Shown in pieces: positions 34,946-45,533 of a DNA stretch of 64,000 nucleotides. The DNA is from Lantana camara (lineage: Eukaryota > Streptophyta > Magnoliopsida > Lamiales > Verbenaceae), in the NCBI GenBank assembly GCA_037501455.1, contig CM074857.1:126343501-126407500 (forward strand), given 5' to 3'. A program made the position numbers and the translations under genes. The notes beneath the pieces are model-generated. The model was not told where the DNA came from, did not search any database, and saw only the letters and a list, made by a program, of their open reading frames with translations. Position 1 is the stretch's first letter; each line of letters opens with the position of its first letter.

Positions 34946-36651
34946 GAAAGAAATATGGATATGGATTTAGTTATGGAAACATGAGGTAGGAATATGCCTT
35001 ATTTTTTCAACCCCTTCACCAAAGGAATGGTAGAATTACCCCACTATCCGGAGCTTGCACGTTTCTTAAACCTTTCCTTTTTCAACCCACCCACACAAGA
35101 AGATTGTATCTTGTGTGGCTATAGAATACTAAGGAATGCAGTGATCAACCTTGTTATAGTTAGGGGGGGCAATTTGTCTTTTTTTTTTATGCCAATGAGG
35201 TTGATATGGACATTAGCGAATGTTCTCCTGTCATGAGAGGAGAAACACTGTACTTCTTAGATAAAGAAGGGAATGTATTATGCTTTGACATGGAAACAAT
35301 ATTTTTCTCCTCTCACCTCGACTGCCTTCAACTAAACTTGCAAACCCAAATAAGAGATCGCTACTTAATTGTTGACGGGGATGAAATCATTGCAGTATTT
35401 GTGTATGGCAACAACGCAAAAATTGTTATATACCAGCTTTCGGCACAAAATAAATGGATAGAGGTAGACAATATCGGCCTTAAAACCTATTATTTTGATA
35501 GGGTCTCATATTTTGCTATCAGTTCACCGTTGAGTAAATTGCACCAAACACCCCGGTGTTATGGCAAATTATCATAAAAAATCTCGTGTTTCAAAAATTA
35601 TTATAAAAATCCTGTGTTTTTTAAAATGTGCATAGACCCTGAAGGCGCTTAGTGTCTTACACGCGCCGAAATTTGAGTCTCTAAATTATAAGTTAGCATG
35701 ACAAACCCTATGTTTATAAAAATATCCATAAAAAACCCTATATTTATAAAAATATACATAAAAAAACCCTGACGTCACAAATAAATTTATATAGGCCAAA
35801 TAAATGAATTTAACACATGAAATGCAAAAATTTGTAGCTACACAAATATAATCTCTAACTAACACAATAAAAATATTATCTGAACAGCTTCAAAACACAA
35901 ATGAAAAAATGCATAAATTAGAAACAATAAAAATGCTTTAAAATATAGGCCAATTATTTCTAATTTATGCATTTTCACATTTGTGTTGTGAAGCTGTTCA
36001 GATAATATTTTTATTAGTTAGAAATTGTATTTGTGTACATAATGTTTTTACAAATTTTTGCATTTCATGTGTTAAACTATTTGGCCTATATAAACTTATC
36101 CGTGACGTCAGAGTTTTCAATGCATATTTCTATAAATATAGGGTTTTTTATGTATGTTTTTATAAATATAGGGTTTTTATGCTAATTTTTAATTTAAAGA
36201 TTGCAATTTCGGCGCATGTAAGACACTAACCGGGTTCAGGGTCTCAGATGCGCATTTTAGAAAACACAGGGTTTTTTATAGTAATTTTTGAAACACAAGG
36301 TTTTTTATGATAATTTGCCATAACACAGGGGTGTTAGGTGCCATTTACTCGTTCACCGTCGGAAGACATGTCCAATAGAGTTTATATAAATAAATTCTAC
36401 AAAGGCCATCAAGCATATTTTTTGCTGGCTAATCAGAAATATGAATCTCATACACTTTCTGTTGAAGAAGATCAAACCTTAACTCTTACAGAACAAGGTT
36501 GCTGGATATCACCTCCCTCTATTCAAGTAAGCTTGTGGATTATTAGTATTTTGCATATTTTTAAGTTTTTTGTTTCACACGATCAGTGCATTAAATTCGT
36601 ATTCACTTATGATCGCAGATTCCCGATTTCAACATACTCCAAGAGGAGTGA
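34946..36651 (+). pseudogene. DUF295 gene, copy B, truncated, frameshifted and split by a hairpin element
   Basis: The N-terminal third is missing. Homology starts near 34946 (YGFSYGN-like remnant) and is clear from 34994 (PYFFNPFTKG, SFFNPPTQEDCILCG). A frameshift in the T run near 35180 leads to the frame from 35206 (MRGETLYFLDKEGNVLCFD, IIAVFVYGN). At 35532 the coding sequence is interrupted by an 819-bp inverted-repeat element (entered separately). It resumes at 36351 with an FYKGHQAYFLLANQ segment, a GTAAGC donor after 36526, and a last exon 36619-36651 ending in TGA. It is a tandem relative of copy A, 1 kb apart. Confidence 0.85.
35532..36350. mobile_element. Long-armed foldback MITE (MULE-like) inside DUF295 copy B
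   Basis: Nearly the whole element is an inverted repeat. The arms are about 35532-35930 and 35945-36350, with a very short loop. Ends are GAGTAAATTGCACC and, reverse-complemented, GAGTAAATGGCACC. Internal matches include GGCGC...GTAAGACACTAA and the AGCTGTTCAGATAATATTTT region. The flanks are GTTCACCGTT (35522-35531) and GTTCACCGTC (36351-36360), a 10-bp direct repeat with one mismatch, in the range of Mutator-like insertions. Transcription across it would give a hairpin of about 400 bp. No protein is encoded. Confidence 0.85.
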
Positions 36652-36824
36652 GCAAGATAAAAACAAGAAATTAAGCTGCAGCAGAGCAGACATGAGGACT
36701 GAGCAAGCAAAAACAAGAAAGCTGCTGTAGCAGTGTAGACCAAAACGGAGCTGTGTAGTGTAGATTACAAAACTATATGTACAGAACTGTTCGGATGGAA
36801 TGTTGAGTCAAAGCTATATCTAGA

Positions 36825-36950
36825 TAAGTCTTTACTTGTTCTAGACAATTGGTTGAATTTGAGTAAAAACTATATGTAGTTTGCTTGTTCTAGACAATTG
36901 GTTGAATTTGAGTAAAAACTATATGTACTTTGTTTGTTCTAGACATGATT
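36825..36950. repeat. Tandem duplication, about 53-bp unit
   Basis: TTGTTCTAGACAATTGGTTG with GAATTTGAGTAAAAACTATA occurs twice in succession (about 36837 and 36887), and a third partial unit begins TTGTTCTAGACATGATTGG. It lies 3' of DUF295 copy B; no function is apparent. Confidence 0.75.
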
Positions 36951-37251
36951 GGAACATTGAGTCACTATATACAAAACTCTTTGCTTTTTTGCTTTGCAGG
37001 TTTGTGGGCTCATTCTCAATTTATAAGCAGGGACTAACCTTAATTTGTCTATATTGGATTCAGTTTTTTTAGCTTTGTTATCATACTAACGTTGGAAATA
37101 CTTAGCATCGTTAGTTATTATTTTGTAAAATTTACATTTAATCACACTGAACAAAATATTATTAATTTTTTTCTTCATAAATATTATTAATTCCATACGG
37201 ATGCCATTGTGACACAAAAAAAGTTAGGAAAACTAATTATAACTTGGAGCC

Positions 37252-37750
37252 AATGTTCCGAGTCGTGGGAAGAAAAAGGTGCTACTAAGTGTTGACTTGG
37301 ACAAGACAAAAGAGTGAGCGAGCTTCAAGAAGCTATAGGGAATGCTTTCTGTCTGCTCAGTGAGTTCAGCACAGGCATGCTGAGTACAAAAGCTGTGTTG
37401 ACATAAGTACGATTCCAGGCCACTATGTGGTGTATTGGGAGCTACTCATGAAGGAGCCGGTCAACTCGCGCATCGGCAAGGTGCTTGGAAAATGTTGTCT
37501 AGCAATGGAGGAATCACTCAACTCAGTGTACCGCCAATGCCTTGTGGAGGATAAATCAGTTGGACAATTGGAAATTAGAATCGTGAAAAAATGGGACGTT
37601 TGAGTTAATGAACTACGCCGTTTCAGAGGGTGCTTCAATCGATCAGTATAAAGTGCCGAGGTGCGTAAGCTCTATGCCATTATTGACATTGTTGGACTAG
37701 TGGGTTTATATCGACACATTTCAGTCCATCATACCATGACAAGAAACTAG
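37252..37750 (+). pseudogene. GH3 acyl-amido synthetase, C-terminal fragment, frameshifted
   Basis: Translation in shifting frames gives an ordered series of GH3 hallmarks: KVLLSVDLDKT, then SELQEAIGNAFCLLSEF, then [59 protein letters not shown] and THFSP. GH3 enzymes join amino acids to auxin, jasmonate or benzoates; this fragment covers only the C-terminal domain. Frame changes fall near 37315, 37385, 37597 and 37705, with in-frame stops between. No intron separates segments that I would expect to be exonic in one piece, so this may be either the last exon of a dead gene or a captured fragment. No N-terminal part is found nearby. Confidence 0.88.
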
Positions 37751-38297
37751 TAACAATCTAAGGCAGATCCATGTGTATTCTGTATGATAACATGTTATTT
37801 TCAATTAACAGGTAGTAAGCATCAGGATCATGTAATTGAAATGATAGAAAAAATCCAAGCTTTAGCTATCTATATCTACTGAAGAGTGGGATGAATAGGA
37901 AATTGAGTATAGTCGAACATACCTGGATCTTGCTCTAGACATGGATGACCACAACAACCTCAGCTTTAGTGGAAATCATCCATCCTGCCAGCCTAGCTCT
38001 TCAAATCCAACCTAATTTTCATGAACAGAATCTTGATAAACAGAATAGTTTACAAGTTAAAAAGTCTAAACTTAAGATGACTGACATTAGTATCTAACTT
38101 ACCGCCTTTAATGCTCTACTTCAGTGCATTTTTATGAGGGCAAGATTCAAAATATGACAGAACAAATCCTGAGCTTTTCCAACAAGTGTAAAATTATTTC
38201 AGCATAAATTTCCACAAAACGTGTCTGAATCTGTTGCTTGGCCAATGAACTTAAAACCTCTTGTCCCTGACCTGCGTTGAAACATTATTTTAATATA
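37751..38297. other. Spacer between GH3 remnant and copia element
   Basis: No gene recognised. The sequence is less AT-rich than the general spacer and continues past the retrotransposon at 42922, so the two parts formed one region before insertion. Confidence 0.5.
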
Positions 38298-38302
38298 CTA
38301 TC

Positions 38303-38506
38303 TGTAGGAAGTTGAGATATTCCAGGAGTCCATCTACCCAAACCGAATGAGAAATCACAGGGATTCTGCTACCTAACAAACTTCGTTATCTTAGGGATTT
38401 ACTTAATTGATTGATTCTTTTGTAACTTCACAACTCTGTACTTTGTATCTATATATACGTGTGATCAATACAATAAAAATCAGTTCAGCAAATTCTTATC
38501 TCTATA
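38303..38506 (+). repeat. 5' LTR of the plus-strand copia element
   Basis: 204 bp, TG...TA ends, with a TATATATACG TATA-like region near 38451 and AATAAAA near 38472. It is identical to the 3' LTR at 42713-42916. Confidence 0.95.
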
Positions 38507-38578
38507 TGGTATCCAGAGCAAACGATCCCTAAACTCTCTCCCACACTCTCAATCTTTTTTTTCTCGCCCACTACCGCC

Positions 38579-41500
38579 ATGGCTTCAAGCACCAGCACGT
38601 CCTCCACCATTCAAACACCAAATCAGTCTGCAACTACTCAACAACTCATTCTCATCAACTCCTCCAACTCCGTCAAGCTTCACACCAACAACTACATGGC
38701 GTGGAAGCTCCATATGCAGGCCCTCCTTCGCGGCCACAATCTATTTGGATATGTGGATGGATCCAACCCCCAGCCACCTCCAACCATTCGAACCAATGAC
38801 ACGGATGAAGACAATCCTCGATTCAACACATGGTTCCAACAGGATCAGCTCATACTCGCTGTCCTTGTAGGCTCATTACATCACACGGTGGCTCCTATTG
38901 TTCACAGCGCCACTTCCTCTCATGACGCCTGGGATACTCTCGCCACCACCTTCGCCAATGCTTCTAGGGGTCACATCAAACAACTACGTGACGCCCTCAA
39001 ACGCTCAACCAAAGGGTCCAAATCAATCAATGAATATATGACATTGATTCGCACGAAGGCAGATGAACTCAACCTACTGGGCCATCCCCTAGGACAAGAA
39101 GACATCACTGATATTGTCCTCGATGGCCTCGATGACTCTTATCGTTCCATAGTCGATGCTGTGAATGCTCGGGAACACCCAATCTCCTTCGCTGAACTTC
39201 ATGAGAAACTGCTCAACAAGGAACTCGCAATTCAACAGTCCGCTTCCGCCGTCGCCTCATCCCTACCCATCACAGCCAACCCCGCCGGCGTCCAAATCAA
39301 GTACAGACAATGGCGTCCCTCGAACTCCTTCCTAACCACAGCCACTAACCGACCCCCTCGCCCCTACCTTGGCACCTGCCAACTATGTGGCATTCAAGGC
39401 CACTCGGCGCGCCACTGCACCCAATTCAGCATCACTCATAACCAACCACGTCACCAGCCACCACCCGGCCCATATCCTCGCCAATCACAACCTCGTCGCC
39501 CTTCAACCACCCCCCACACTCCTTGGCAGCCCCGTGCCCACTACACCACTGCTCCCACCGCCCAGTCTCCACCCTCATGGCTCCTTGACAGTGGGGCATC
39601 TCACCACATCACCTCGGATCTTGATTCCCTCTCACTTCGCACTCCGTATCTTGATCAAGATAATGTCATGATTGGTGATGGCAGCACTCCTCCAATAACT
39701 CACTCGGGTTCTATCTCTTTACCCTCTACTAATTCTTCCTTAACTCTCAACAACGTACTTTGTGTCCCCTCTATGCATAAAAACTTAATTTCTGTCTCTA
39801 AACTTTGTGATTCTAATCCCGTTTCGGTTTTATTTACTCGTTCTGGCTTTCAGGTGAAGGATTTGGCGACGGGGGCATCCATCGTGACGGGACGAGCCAA
39901 TAATGGAGTCTATGAGTGGCCGGCGAGACAACCCTCACCACTTTCCTCTCCCACAATCTTTACTTCCTGCCTCAACCCATCCAATGACGAATGGCACAAC
40001 CGGCTAGGCCACCTATCCGAAGCCATTCATCATCACATCATCTCCAAGTACAAGCTTCCCGTGCTATCTTCCTCGTCCAAATTACATTGTAACTCCTGTC
40101 ATTGTAATAAGAGCCATCGGCTCCCCTTTGGTGTCTCATCAATAAAATCCTCTACTACTCTTGAAATTTTGTTTAGTGATGTTTGTACATCTCCTGTTCC
40201 CTCACATGACAATCATAGGTACTATGTAATTTTTGTCGATCACTTCACAAAATACATATGGCTATTTCCACTCATTCACAAATCTCAAGTCTCTGAAATA
40301 TTCAAACGTTTCAAAGCCTTAGCCGAACTGAAATTCAACACCAAAATCAAAACACTATACTCTGATAATGGTGGCGAATACACCACTTTGACACCTTACC
40401 TCGCCGACCATGGCATATCTCATCTTACAACTCCACCTCATACCCCAGAACACAACGGTTACTCCGAACGGCGTCACCGCCACATCGTTGAAACCGGCCT
40501 CACCCTTCTTCACGCATCTATACCCCTTCCATACTGGCCTTACGCCTTCGCTACTGCCGTCTATCTCATCAACCGGCTCCCCACTCCAGGTCTCTCCCTA
40601 TCTTCGCCATACCTCACACTTTTCCACACTCCACCAAACTATGGAAAGCTGAGAACCTTCGGCTGTCTCTGCTATCCATGGCTCCGACCATACTCCAAAC
40701 ATAAACTCAATCCCCGTTCCACCCCGTGTGTCTTCCTCGGCTACTCCCTTACACAAAGCGCCTACCTCTGCCTCGATGTCTCATCTAACCGCCTCTATGT
40801 GTCACGCCATGTTCGGTTCGTCGAGAACACCTTCCCCTTTGCATCATCACTCAATCCCACACACCAAAGTCGTCCGTCTTCCCCCCAAACCAACCCGAAT
40901 ACACTACCTCCCATCACCTACGTCCCCTCCGTCTCGCCCGCGCCACAAGAACCGCCCGTGCACCCCCCGTCGCCCACTCCCTCATCGACAGCGGAACTCA
41001 CCTCCAACGACCCAACACCGCCTACATCAGCCCTACACCAGCCACACAACAGCAACTCCACTCCACAACCACCCGGTCACACCATGATCACTCGGTCTAA
41101 ACACAACATACACAAACCAACCCGCAAACTTAACCTATCCACCCAAATGGTCCCTGCCTCCGAAATAGAACCTCGGACCTTGACCCAAGCCCTTGGGGAT
41201 GAACAGTGGCGGAAGGCTATGGCTGCAGAATACGACGCCCTTGTGAAAAATGGAACTTGGGAACTAGTTCCTCCCTCTGCTGCTTTTAATTTAGTTGGTT
41301 GTAAATGGATTTTCCGTATCAAACGTAATGCTGATGGTTCTATTGACAGGTTCAAGGCACGGCTGGTAGCCAAGGGATTTCATCAACGACCGGGTATCGA
41401 CTTTCATGACACTTTCAGCCCTGTAATCAAACCAACGACCATCCGGGTCGTCCTTTCTATTGCCGTCAGCCGCGGGTGGGTTCTACGTCAACTGGACGTC

Positions 41501-42725
41501 AACAATACCTTTTTGCAGGGTCGACTATCAGAACCGGTCTATATGATCCAACCTCCCGGTTTTATTGACAAAGATCATCCTCAACATATTTGCAAACTTC
41601 ATAAGGCACTGTATGGCCTCAAACAGGCGCCCCGGGCGTGGTATCATGAACTGCGCCATTTCCTCACTCTCCAAGGCTTTACAAATTCTTTGGCAGACAC
41701 ATTACTATTTATTCTCAACACAGCTGATACTCTGCTCTATGTACTGGTCTATGTCGATGATATCTTAATCACAGGCCCGGATCAATCAGTGGTGTTACAA
41801 TTCATTAACATTCTTTCCACCCGGTTTTCACTAAAAGATTTGGGGCCCCTTAGTTATTTTCTCGGCATTGAGTGCACCAATACTCCTCAAGGCTTATTGC
41901 TTTCGCAACGAAAATACATTCATGATCTATTGCATCGCTTGGAGATGGCGAACTCCAACCCAATTACCACTCCTCTCTCTCCAGATTGTGACCTGCGCCT
42001 TGGATCGGGTACTTCCCTCACAGATCCCACCGAATATCGCTCCATCGTCGGGGGTCTGCAGTATCTCACCTTGACCCGGCCCGACATCGCCTTTTACAGT
42101 TAACAAGTTATCTCAATTCATGCACCGCCCGACTTCAGTACACCTCCAGGCCGTTAAACGCCTACTACGATATCTACGTGGCACATCAGACTTCGGGATA
42201 TTGATAAACCGTCACAGCCCCATTGATCTTCTCGCCTTCTCTGATGTTGATTGGGTTGGCAACAAGGATGATTACTCCTCCACTAGCGGTCACATTATTT
42301 ATCTTGGCAAGAACCCCGTTTGCTGGAGCTATAAGAAACAACGCACCGTTGCTCGATCATCCACCGAGGCTGAATATCGCGCGGTTGCTTCCACATCAGC
42401 TGAAATACGGTGGATATGCTCATTATTATCTGAGTTGGGTGTTCCTCTCCCACGAGCCCCAACCATCCTCTGCGACAACATTGGTGCCACACATCTCTGC
42501 TCTAACCCAGTATTTCACTCTCGCATGAAGCACATAGCCCTGGACTTCCATTTTGTACGCGAACAAGTCCAAGACGGAGCTCTCCACGTCCAGCATGTCT
42601 CTTCCAAGGACCAACTAGCAGACACATTCACGAAGGCTCTTCCCCGTCAACAGTTCTTGCTCTGTCGGGACAAGATTGGAGTCTCGCACCGAACCTCCAT
42701 CTTGCGGGGGCGTGTAGGAAGTTGA
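38579..42725 (+). pseudogene. Copia Gag-Pol polyprotein with one frameshift
   Basis: The first frame (38579-42103, 1174 codons) carries Gag, a CX2CX4HX4C zinc knuckle (about residue 266), the protease motif DSGAS (about 336), the integrase zinc region (WHNRLGHLSE, then CNSCHCNKSH), the integrase core (FVDHFTKYIW, SDNGGEYTT) and reverse transcriptase with YVDD (about 1057). It breaks in a run of four T near 42095 at the RPDIAF motif. The RNase H part continues in another frame to 42725 ([36 protein letters not shown]). The start follows the leader at a good ATG (GCCATGG). The break is a single-base length change in a homopolymer, so it could be a true mutation or a sequencing error. All other catalytic motifs look intact. 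Confidence 0.93.
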
Positions 42726-42916
42726 GATATTCCAGGAGTCCATCTACCCAAACCGAATGAGAAATCACAGGGATTCTGCTACCTAACAAACTTCGTTATC
42801 TTAGGGATTTACTTAATTGATTGATTCTTTTGTAACTTCACAACTCTGTACTTTGTATCTATATATACGTGTGATCAATACAATAAAAATCAGTTCAGCA
42901 AATTCTTATCTCTATA
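42713..42916 (+). repeat. 3' LTR of the plus-strand copia element
   Basis: 204 bp, identical to the 5' LTR, followed by the CTATC target duplication. Confidence 0.95.
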
Positions 42917-42921
42917 CTATC

Positions 42922-44107
42922 AACCATGGAGAACTCAGTCGACATGAGTTTACATAAGGCCCTGGAAACTAAAGCAACCAGACCGGCCATGATTTCAGCA
43001 TATATGTAGTTGTCATCAAAACTCAAAAGAAAAATGTGAATGCTAAAGGTTGTCAAAACTCAAAAGAAAAATGTGAATGCTAAAAGTTGTTGCATTATTG
43101 CCTGTTGATGGGTTAAAATAAGTCAACCTTCTTGTTCCAAATCATACTAATATATTGTCCAAAAATGATGCATATATACCAGATATCTAATGTCTAATCA
43201 AACATTATCTAAGAATTTCATCTCTATCAGTGACTCGCAACAGTTTAATATTCACAGGCAAGTTTTGATCACGAACTCACACCTAAAGTCATTCAAGTTA
43301 TCTTACAGTCACCTAAAGCAAATGTTTTTAGCACCCAAATGCAGAAAGGTCTGGAGGATTATAGAAAAGCCGCAGCTTGAAATTCCATACACTTAAATAA
43401 GAACCAAACAATTGCAGAACTATTCCTATAATGAACCTCAGAGTATAACGGCGATCGGAAAAGCTCCTCGTATCCGCCATTTCTTCATCAGCTGCAGTCT
43501 CCTCTCTCTCTTAAAGCTTCCAACACAGCCATCTCCATACCCATCATCAGCTCTATCGGGCTATCCATGGATGGATGAATTGAAATCGGAGGGGGTGAAA
43601 TTGTGAAATTCAAACTTTAGGGGCACGAGCTGTGGAGAGAAAAGGCGCGAAACTCTGTTTGTTTGCGTTATTTAGAAGCTTCCTGATTTGAGATATAAAA
43701 GTATAATGGGCTCCAAAATTTAAAATATAGGCCCAACCCAACGGCTTTATTTGTTCAATTTGGACTGGATTTATTTGCTATGTACAAACTACAAACCCAT
43801 ACGCACTCCTCCGAAGTCAATTATCCAAACTAATAAATCAAAATAGTTTGAATTCTTTTAAATTAAAATTAAGAAAACGTGTTTGAGATTAGTTAGGACT
43901 TAAAATTTTTAATGTGGGCGAGATTTATTTTAAATCAAATAAATTAATTATAATAAAATTAAAAAGAAAAAAAAAGGATGTGTTTGAGATTGTATAGAAT
44001 TTTATCGTGCGGTGAGATTTTCTTAAAATTAAATAATAAATTAAAAAAAATTAAAAAGAAAAATGGGACACAAACCAAACGTCTCTATGTGTCTCTCTTA
44101 CTATATA
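42922..44107. other. Spacer; possible lost first exon on the minus strand
   Basis: A 35-bp tandem pair (GTTGTCAAAACTCAAAAGAA units) lies at about 43010-43085. Around 43430-43640 the sequence is gene-like in composition. On the minus strand an ATG at 43568 would start a 26-codon frame (MDSPIELMMGMEMAVLEALR) just before a possible splice region. I cannot identify it, and no continuing exon was found. The rest is AT-rich. Confidence 0.3.
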
Positions 44108-44471
44108 CTAGTAATTTTGGCACACTCATTACATGTGCAAATTAAAAAATACTATTGTTTAAAATATTTTTAAATTAATTTTTATATAATTTATTAATAT
44201 TTTTAATATAATTATTAAATTAATATAAATAAATAGCATAAAAGACAATTAAGAAAAAAAAAACAAAGAAAAAGAATTGAAATGAGGTGAGAGAAAAGAT
44301 AATTAAGAAAATGTAATAGAATTAAATAAATAAAAACAAAGACGAGAGAAAAACTTAAGCGAAGAAAACAGATGAAAGACAAAATAAATAAAGAAAGAAA
44401 GAAAGAAAAAGAAGATACCAAGAGACAAAAACAGTTATTACATGGATCTCTCGTTTAATATATAGTATAGA
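44108..44471 (-). mobile_element. Small non-autonomous Helitron
   Basis: Reading the minus strand, the 364-bp element starts TCTATACTATATATTAAACG. It ends with a hairpin (GCACATG...GTGTGC) followed within about 10 bases by CTAG. It is flanked by A at the 5' side (44472) and T at the 3' side (44107), the A^T insertion site of Helitrons. The interior is purine-rich AT sequence. It encodes nothing and would depend on RepHel protein elsewhere. Confidence 0.75.
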
Positions 44472-44699
44472 TAAGGTGATGATATATTTTAGACTATATT
44501 TTAACTATATTTTAACGATAGATTATCTTTTAAAATCAAGAAGAGAAAATTGTATTTTTTATCCCCTAGTTTATCAACAAAAAATTTTTGTTCCATAATT
44601 TTTTAAATCGTCCTACCCCTTTATTTTTTCGGCAAATTTAATTCTACGGTACAAAAAATTCAATGTTAATCCCAACTCTGCTAAGTTTTCCGTTAATGA
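44472..44699. other. Short spacer before the duplicated block
   Basis: AT-rich with no recognised gene. It may be a degenerate MITE (GTATTTTTTATCCCCTAGTTT style), but the ends are unclear. Confidence 0.35.
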
Positions 44700-45060
44700 G
44701 TCAATCTCTTTTTTCAGTGAATTTGCAGTCTTTATAAATTATACATACATATGTATGGTTTTGACTTTTGACTAATAAATTAACTTCCACTGTCTATGTT
44801 GTACACTCTGCAAGTCTGAATGCAAGCATGAATTTGCTGTTGAAGCCTCATGATAATGAAAACATAGCATACCAAACAATAATGTCCGTGTTGCAACTTT
44901 TTAGGTCCCTCCTTAGTCCTTATTGAGAGAATAAATTTGATCGAAATAAATTTAAACTATTGAGAAAAAACTCTCATTTTATATAAAAAATGCTGGTAAA
45001 AAGTAATTAATGTGTGTTTTCAATCTATAAGAGAACATCCATCCAAAAAACTGGTCCTTA

Positions 45061-45166
45061 ATGTCCAAAGAGCCGGTGCTCTATGGCTCTAAATATATTA
45101 TATAATAGTTTGTGCGAGTGTCGAATACGTATATACGGATGGTGATGTAATGCAATTTTCTTTACA

Positions 45167-45180
<14 letters not shown>
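45061..45180 (+). pseudogene. Third CC-type glutaredoxin, only the last codons and 3'UTR left
   Basis: 45061-45092 matches the last ten codons of glutaredoxin copy 2 (from MLQRAG through ALWL and the stop) with a single base missing after the ATG and a G-to-T change. The 3'UTR continues to match (ATATATTATATAATAG, GAATACGTATA, GATGTAATGCAATTTT) to about 45170, where an AT microsatellite (45171-45208) has expanded. Nothing of the upstream coding region is present; instead the 3' flank is repeated before it. This is a relic of a larger array, not a gene. Confidence 0.88.
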
Positions 45181-45213
<33 letters not shown>

Positions 45214-45335
45214 GTATATGAGTCGAACTAGTAGAGGTGTAAGGAGATAAAGACTTCATAAAAATGACAAAACATAACATTGGAAACAATATTGTCCCGT
45301 TCGCAACTTCTTTGTATTGTAAATTTGATCGAAAC

Positions 45336-45526
45336 TGTTGATTTGAGTATACGAAATAGAGAGGAAATATTGAATTCATTATCTCGAGACTATTGTTCTG
45401 TATGAATTAGGTTACAAAGCTGAAGGATAACTAAGCTCAAAATCCCTATACAATCGGACTAGATTGGCACAAAATAACTCCTGATTTTATGGGACTCAAT
45501 ATTTCCCATATTTATCTATTCCAACA
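45336..45526 (-). repeat. 3' LTR of the minus-strand copia element
   Basis: 191 bp. It is the 3' LTR in the element's own orientation and differs from its partner at two positions. Confidence 0.94.
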
Positions 45527-45533
45527 CTCCCCC

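Larger units (their letters stand above)
38303..42916 (+). mobile_element. Ty1/copia LTR retrotransposon with identical LTRs
   Basis: LTRs of 204 bp at 38303-38506 and 42713-42916 look identical base for base. They start TGTAGGAAGT and end TCTCTATA. The 5-bp target duplication CTATC stands at 38298-38302 and 42917-42921. The primer site TGGTATCCAGAGC (initiator tRNA-Met type) directly follows the 5' LTR, and a G-rich polypurine tract (GCGGGGGCG) precedes the 3' LTR. The polyprotein has the copia order (Gag, protease, integrase, RT, RNase H). Identical LTRs mean recent insertion. Confidence 0.96.

Noticed and set aside
43412..43606. 64-codon plus-strand frame
   Set aside because: Low-complexity Ser/Pro content; the opposite strand looks more like a leader/first exon, and neither is identifiable.
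45170..45379. Minus-strand frame over an AT microsatellite
   Set aside because: The repeat codes for alternating Tyr-Ile; it also crosses an LTR border.
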